This document shows, piece by piece, positions 14,373-17,030 of a DNA stretch of 17,030 bases. The stretch is taken from contig CAZGML010000044.1 in NCBI GenBank assembly GCA_964526965.1, forward strand, positions 1-17,030, given 5' to 3'. Numbering within the stretch: the first letter of the stretch is position 1; the number at the start of each line of letters is the position of its first letter. The notes below the pieces were generated by a model. It saw only the letters and a list, made by a program, of their open reading frames with translations. It was not told the origin of the DNA and searched no databases. Source of the stretch: UBA6265 sp964526965 (GTDB taxonomy: Bacteria > Chloroflexota > Chloroflexia > Thermomicrobiales > UBA6265). A program made the position numbers and the translations under genes.

Positions 14373-14438
14373 GAAGAATCCCCGCGCGAAGCGCAACCTG
14401 GGTGATGACATTGTCGCGGCTTCGCCGAGGGATTCCTC
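14373..14438. repeat. Degenerate long inverted repeat of the interspersed intergenic type
   Basis: The arm 14373-14394 and the arm 14416-14438 are reverse complements at most of about 22 positions (cores GAATCCC/GGGATTC and GCGAAGC/GCTTCGC), with a 21-base loop. The flank 14439-14456 reads GACAAGCTCGGCATGACG, the minus-strand form of the GTCATGCCGAGC sequence seen in widespread intergenic repeats of many bacteria. It lies in the 313-bp gap between the EboE-like gene and rpmH and could act as a transcription stop after the first gene. The rest of the gap holds the rpmH promoter. Confidence 0.65.
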
Positions 14439-14499
14439 GACAAGCTCGGCATGACGGTTATCCGCTGCGAACGAATGCTACTGTACGCTGCCCCCGACA

Positions 14500-14529
14500 T
14501 TGACGCGAAACGGTCAACTACCCTATACT
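14500..14529 (+). promoter_or_regulatory. Sigma-70-type promoter for rpmH and the following operon
   Basis: TTGACG (14500-14505) and TATACT (14524-14529) are separated by 18 bp, both five of six to the consensus. This is the strongest promoter in the window. Transcription would start near 14536, leaving a leader of about 130 bases before the rpmH GTG. It probably drives rpmH and, by readthrough of the following hairpin, rnpA-yidD-yidC. Confidence 0.75.
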
Positions 14530-14668
14530 CCCCATTCGTATACACCGGGCCGTGGGCTCCGGTGGTGGGGCGTGTGTGCCGAAAAAGCGGCCCTCCGCAA
14601 ATTATTCCGCCCCAGTTATCTGATCCCCTGCATGTCGGGATGTCATCGAACCCAAGAGGAGTACTCGC

Positions 14669-14839
14669 GTGTCCACCAAGCGAACATACCAACCAAAGCG
14701 CCTCAAGCGCATCCGTAAATTCGGATTCCTTGCTCGCACGTCCACCAAGGGTGGCCGCAAAGTGCTGAAGGCCCGACGCCGCAAGGGACGTCACGCACTC
14801 ACAGTGGCTGAGGAGAACAAGTTCACCCAGAAGCGCTAA
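14669..14839 (+). CDS. rpmH: 50S ribosomal protein L34
   Basis: 56 residues from a GTG at 14669, with GAGGAG about 8 bases upstream. The sequence begins MSTKRTYQPKRLKRIRKFGF, holding the KRTYQP signature, and continues with LARTSTKGGRKVLKARRRKG, the usual basic L34 body that packs against 23S rRNA. A further 15 residues (HALTVAEENKFTQKR) extend past the common end, making it longer than the usual 44-47 residues. It is the first gene of the rpmH-rnpA-yidD-yidC-jag group. Confidence 0.95.
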   Translation: MSTKRTYQPKRLKRIRKFGFLARTSTKGGRKVLKARRRKGRHALTVAEENKFTQKR

Positions 14840-14903
14840 GGCGGTAACTGTGGGTATCCGATATCACCGGAGTCCCGGTGTCAGTGCGATGCCGAATCGA
14901 ACG

Positions 14904-14938
14904 AACGCCGGGCAGGCCGCCCGGCGTTTGCTGTTTTC
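14904..14938 (+). terminator. Rho-independent-type hairpin between rpmH and rnpA
   Basis: AACGCCGGGC (14904-14913) pairs with GCCCGGCGTT (14919-14928) around a five-base AGGCC loop, followed by TTTGCTGTTTTC. The 10-bp GC-rich stem and T-rich tail would give at least partial termination. It lets a single promoter make far more rpmH mRNA than rnpA mRNA, matching the needed protein ratio. Confidence 0.7.
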
Positions 14939-14955
14939 GACTCGCGGAGTTCATC

Positions 14956-15387
14956 ATGGTTGATCGCCGGTATCGCCTAAGAGAAGAACACGATGTCAAG
15001 CGCGTGCGTTCCCGCGGGCGATCTGTAGCACATGGCGCGCTTGTATTGCGTTACATTCAGAACTCCCTGGAGCCACCGCAGAACCGCTACACCGTTATCG
15101 CCGGCAAAAAGTGCGGCAACTCGGTACATCGGAACCGGCTGAAACGTATTGTGCGGGAGGCGGTGCGCGCCTGGCACCCCAAGCTGCGGCAGGGGTACGA
15201 CCTCGCCTTCATCTGCCGTGGCGGCGTAGATGAAATGCCTGATTTGGTATCGGCGCAAAAAACGGTGCAGAAAATCCTGGAACGAACGGATCTCATCCCG
15301 GAAGGGACGAATCCACCCGTTCCGGGGGAACCGGTAACCGCCAGTTGGAAGATTTCATTGTCTGAACGGGAGGATGCGAATTCATGA
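14956..15387 (+). CDS. rnpA: Ribonuclease P protein component
   Basis: 143 residues from ATG 14956, where GGAG lies 6 bases upstream; an in-frame earlier start near 14878 would run through the hairpin and is rejected. It begins RRYRLREEHDVKRVRSRGRS, the family N-terminus, then the strand HGALVLRYIQNS and the RNR signature KKCGNSVHRNRLKRIVREAVR (51-71), which contacts the RNase P RNA and tRNA leader. A tail of about 30 residues rich in Pro, Glu and Ser (112-143) exceeds the usual end. It is the protein cofactor for 5' maturation of tRNA. Its TGA overlaps the yidD ATG (ATGA), so the two are translationally coupled. Confidence 0.93.
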   Translation: MVDRRYRLREEHDVKRVRSRGRSVAHGALVLRYIQNSLEPPQNRYTVIAGKKCGNSVHRNRLKRIVREAVRAWHPKLRQGYDLAFICRGGVDEMPDLVSAQKTVQKILERTDLIPEGTNPPVPGEPVTASWKISLSEREDANS

Positions 15388-15593
15388 AAAGGCCAATACT
15401 GGCGATGATTCGCTTCTACAGAAAACGGATTTCGCCGGGCCTGCCGCCATCCTGCCGATTTCAGCCAACGTGTTCGGAATATGCCTACGAGTCCATAGAA
15501 AAGTACGGTATCTTTAAAGGTGGTCGACTGGCGGTATGGCGTATTCTTCGTTGCAACCCGTTCGGCGGCTCAGGCTGGGATCCGGTTCCATAA
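15384..15593 (+). CDS. yidD: Membrane protein insertion efficiency factor YidD
   Basis: 69 residues, the normal length. The YidD signature CRFQPTCSEYAYE is plain, with the second conserved block GRLAVWRILRCNPFGGSGWDPVP at the C-terminus, including three conserved Cys. The N-terminus (ILAMIRFYRKRISP) is an amphipathic, membrane-associating segment. The protein assists YidC-dependent insertion of membrane proteins at the inner face of the membrane. It overlaps rnpA by four bases and is followed by yidC after 136 bases, in the usual order. Confidence 0.93.
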   Translation: MKRPILAMIRFYRKRISPGLPPSCRFQPTCSEYAYESIEKYGIFKGGRLAVWRILRCNPFGGSGWDPVP

Positions 15594-15729
15594 TTCGGAT
15601 AACAGCATTTCGGCGCGGGAACTTCTCCTGGCGCGTTCATTTTCATCGCGGTCAAGCCGTGACACTACGATCCAACATGCGCCTGAGCAGCGCATATATT
15701 CGCCGCGCAGCGGCAGGAGGGCACGTTAC

Positions 15730-16815
15730 GTGCTGGATATCACCTCGGGCCTGAGCAGCATTGTTCCCGGCATCATCATATGGGACCAGTATGTGGATTT
15801 CCTCAAATGGTTCCTGAACTGGCTGGCGGAAACGTTCAGCAGCGCCGGTATCGCAATCATCGTCTTTACGATCATTATTCGTACGCTGATGCTGCCGCTC
15901 TCCGTCAAGTCCATTCGTTCTTCCAAGGCGATGCAGGAACTTGCGCCCAAAATCAAGGAAATTCAGAAGAAACACGGGAAGGATCGCCAGGCGGCATCGC
16001 AGGCGCAGATGGCCCTGTATCAGCAGCATGGTGTCAACCCGATGGCCGGCTGTTTGCCAATGCTCATTCAGCTCCCGATCTTTTTTGGTATTTATCGCGC
16101 GATTCTGCCATTGAGTGAAAGCGGTACCGGTCACTGGGCCGATGGGTTCCTGTGGCTGCCGGACCTGGCTGAGCCAGATCCGTACTTCATCTTGCCGGTG
16201 CTGGCAGGTATCTTCCAGTTTGTGCAGGCCCGCATGATGCGCCCGGCCAACCAGAAGGTGACCGACCCGCAGCAGAAGATGATGAACACCATGATGAACT
16301 TCATGCCGCTCACCGTCATTCTGTTCGGTTCGCAGTTCCTCTCCGGTGCCGTTCTGTACTGGTTTGTGCAGGCTGTGTACGCGGTGGTGCAGCAGTGGCT
16401 CATCACTGGCTGGGGTGCATTCTCCGAATGGTTCCCCTGGCTGCCGGAGCTCCCCGAACACCGACGCCTCGGCTACGTGGCACCGAAGTCTCCCGAGCAG
16501 CTCGCCGTTGAATCTGGCCAGCCGGTGAAGAAGGGCCGCATTGCTGAATGGATGGAGAAGCAGGCCGAGCTCGCCCGCCAGAAGCAGGAGGAAGCCCAGC
16601 AAAAGCGCGATGAAGCTGCCGCTGCACAGAAATCGACTGCAACGGCAGGCGCCCAGGGGCCAGCGAAATCCGCCAAGCGAAGCGACTATCAGAACCGCGT
16701 TGATGCGGCTACCAAGTTAAAGCGGAAAGCGACTGCAAAGAAATCATCTGAACCCGTTGAGCATCCGCAGCCGGCACATCATCGCAAGAGTCGCAAGAAG
16801 AAGAAAAAGGCGTAA
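15730..16815 (+). CDS. yidC: Membrane protein insertase YidC/Oxa1/Alb3 family (short type)
   Basis: 361 residues from a GTG at 15730, chosen because AGGAGG (15715-15720) precedes it at 9 bases. The frame is open upstream to 15520 but overlaps yidD. There is no large periplasmic domain, as in Gram-positive-type and Chloroflexota YidC, nor a clear lipobox. After a short amphipathic head, five hydrophobic segments are seen near 40-58, 107-127, 152-168, 190-209 and 211-226. Arg51 in IIIRTLMLPL is the conserved groove arginine, and MQELAPKIKEIQKKHG (68-83) is the cytosolic coiled hairpin. GVNPMAGCLPMLIQLPI (101-117) is the family signature. The long charged tail (268-361) ends in KSRKKKKKA, typical of ribosome-binding tails. 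A small hairpin GCCGC/GCGGC (15702-15714) abuts the ribosome site. Confidence 0.93.
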   Translation: MLDITSGLSSIVPGIIIWDQYVDFLKWFLNWLAETFSSAGIAIIVFTIIIRTLMLPLSVKSIRSSKAMQELAPKIKEIQKKHGKDRQAASQAQMALYQQHGVNPMAGCLPMLIQLPIFFGIYRAILPLSESGTGHWADGFLWLPDLAEPDPYFILPVLAGIFQFVQARMMRPANQKVTDPQQKMMNTMMNFMPLTVILFGSQFLSGAVLYWFVQAVYAVVQQWLITGWGAFSEWFPWLPELPEHRRLGYVAPKSPEQLAVESGQPVKKGRIAEWMEKQAELARQKQEEAQQKRDEAAAAQKSTATAGAQGPAKSAKRSDYQNRVDAATKLKRKATAKKSSEPVEHPQPAHHRKSRKKKKKA

Positions 16816-16854
16816 ACTAGCGTCATCTAAACAAGCCGTTGAGGTGGTGTAAAC

Positions 16855-17030
16855 ATGGCCAAACGAACCAGCGTCGAAATTCAGGCAGTTTCCGTTGATG
16901 ATGCCGTACGTCTTGCATTGGAGCAGCTGGAGCTCACCGAAGACGACGTCGATATCGAAGTCCTTTCCGAAGAAGGTCCGGCCGAAGATGCCGAGGCGCT
17001 TGTGCGCGTAACTGCCAAGGGAATGGCCAG
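16855..17030 (+). CDS. jag: Jag/KhpB RNA-binding protein, N-terminal part (runs off the right edge)
   Basis: 58 codons are visible from ATG 16855, with GAGGTGG 7 bases upstream. The visible part, MAKRTSVEIQAVSVDDAVRL then ALEQLELTEDDVDIEVLSEE, is the Jag_N domain: a short strand, the helix DDAVRLALEQLEL and the strand VDIEVLSEE. The KH and R3H RNA-binding domains that should follow are outside the window. Jag/KhpB binds small RNAs and mRNAs and affects cell elongation and division in Gram-positive bacteria. It follows yidC by 39 bases with no terminator, as in many genomes, so it is co-transcribed. Confidence 0.85.
   Translation, partial: MAKRTSVEIQAVSVDDAVRLALEQLELTEDDVDIEVLSEEGPAEDAEALVRVTAKGMA

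Noticed and set aside
15652..16602. Minus-strand open frame of 316 residues opposite yidC
   Set aside because: It is antisense to a clear YidC and is unusually rich in His, Arg and Leu, with no recognisable domain.
1..17030. CRISPR array, transposase, integrase, tRNA or rRNA
   Set aside because: No regular repeat-spacer pattern, no transposase-like protein, and no cloverleaf or rRNA sequence was recognised on reading both strands.

Overview
The window is bacterial chromosomal DNA of moderate-to-high GC, with several GTG/TTG starts and clear Shine-Dalgarno sites. The right end carries the conserved block rpmH-rnpA-yidD-yidC-jag(khpB), which in many bacteria lies beside the replication origin. 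The intergenic region at 12652-13167 holds a cluster of DnaA-box-like 9-mers, two of them perfect, so it is probably oriC; dnaA itself is not in the window. The lineage cannot be fixed from sequence alone. A single-subunit, short YidC, a stand-alone Qng1 (queuosine-nucleotide N-glycosylase) and the overall style fit Chloroflexota (Thermomicrobia/Sphaerobacter-like), but this is an inference of low to moderate confidence.

Layout. 1-2130: AT-richer accessory-like DNA with a partial membrane-anchored protein (minus), a Tat-exported staphylococcal-nuclease-like/DUF4352 protein (plus), a doubtful small membrane protein, and a strong 16-bp UUCG-loop terminator. 2150-3200: a GyrI-like ligand-binding protein and an unrecognised 149-residue protein (minus). 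3399-5734: an MFS exporter, a membrane-anchored beta-domain protein and a two-helix membrane protein. 5758-8430: a compact minus-strand operon of MBL-fold hydrolase, Qng1, VOC/glyoxalase-fold protein and nitroreductase. 8527-8940: a single-domain response regulator. 9099-11437: 5-oxoprolinase genes pxpA and a fused pxpB-pxpC, translationally coupled. 11524-12651: rlmN, divergent from pxpA. 12652-13167: putative oriC. 13168-14355: an EboE-like TIM-barrel protein without other ebo genes. 14356-17030: a degenerate inverted repeat, a strong sigma-70-type promoter, then rpmH, rnpA, yidD, yidC and the start of jag.

Orientation fits an origin at about 12.7-13.0 kb: every gene to the right is on the plus strand, and most genes to the left are on the minus strand (rlmN, the response regulator, the MFS gene, the 162-residue membrane protein and the left-end plus genes are exceptions). 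Functional groups are ribosome/RNA maturation and membrane-protein insertion on the right, 5-oxoproline detoxification in the middle, and queuine salvage with small redox or hydrolase enzymes to the left. I see no CRISPR, transposase, tRNA or rRNA. The least explained elements are the oriC architecture, the orphan EboE-like gene beside it, the Qng1 operon and an operator-like palindrome upstream of the exported nuclease-like protein.
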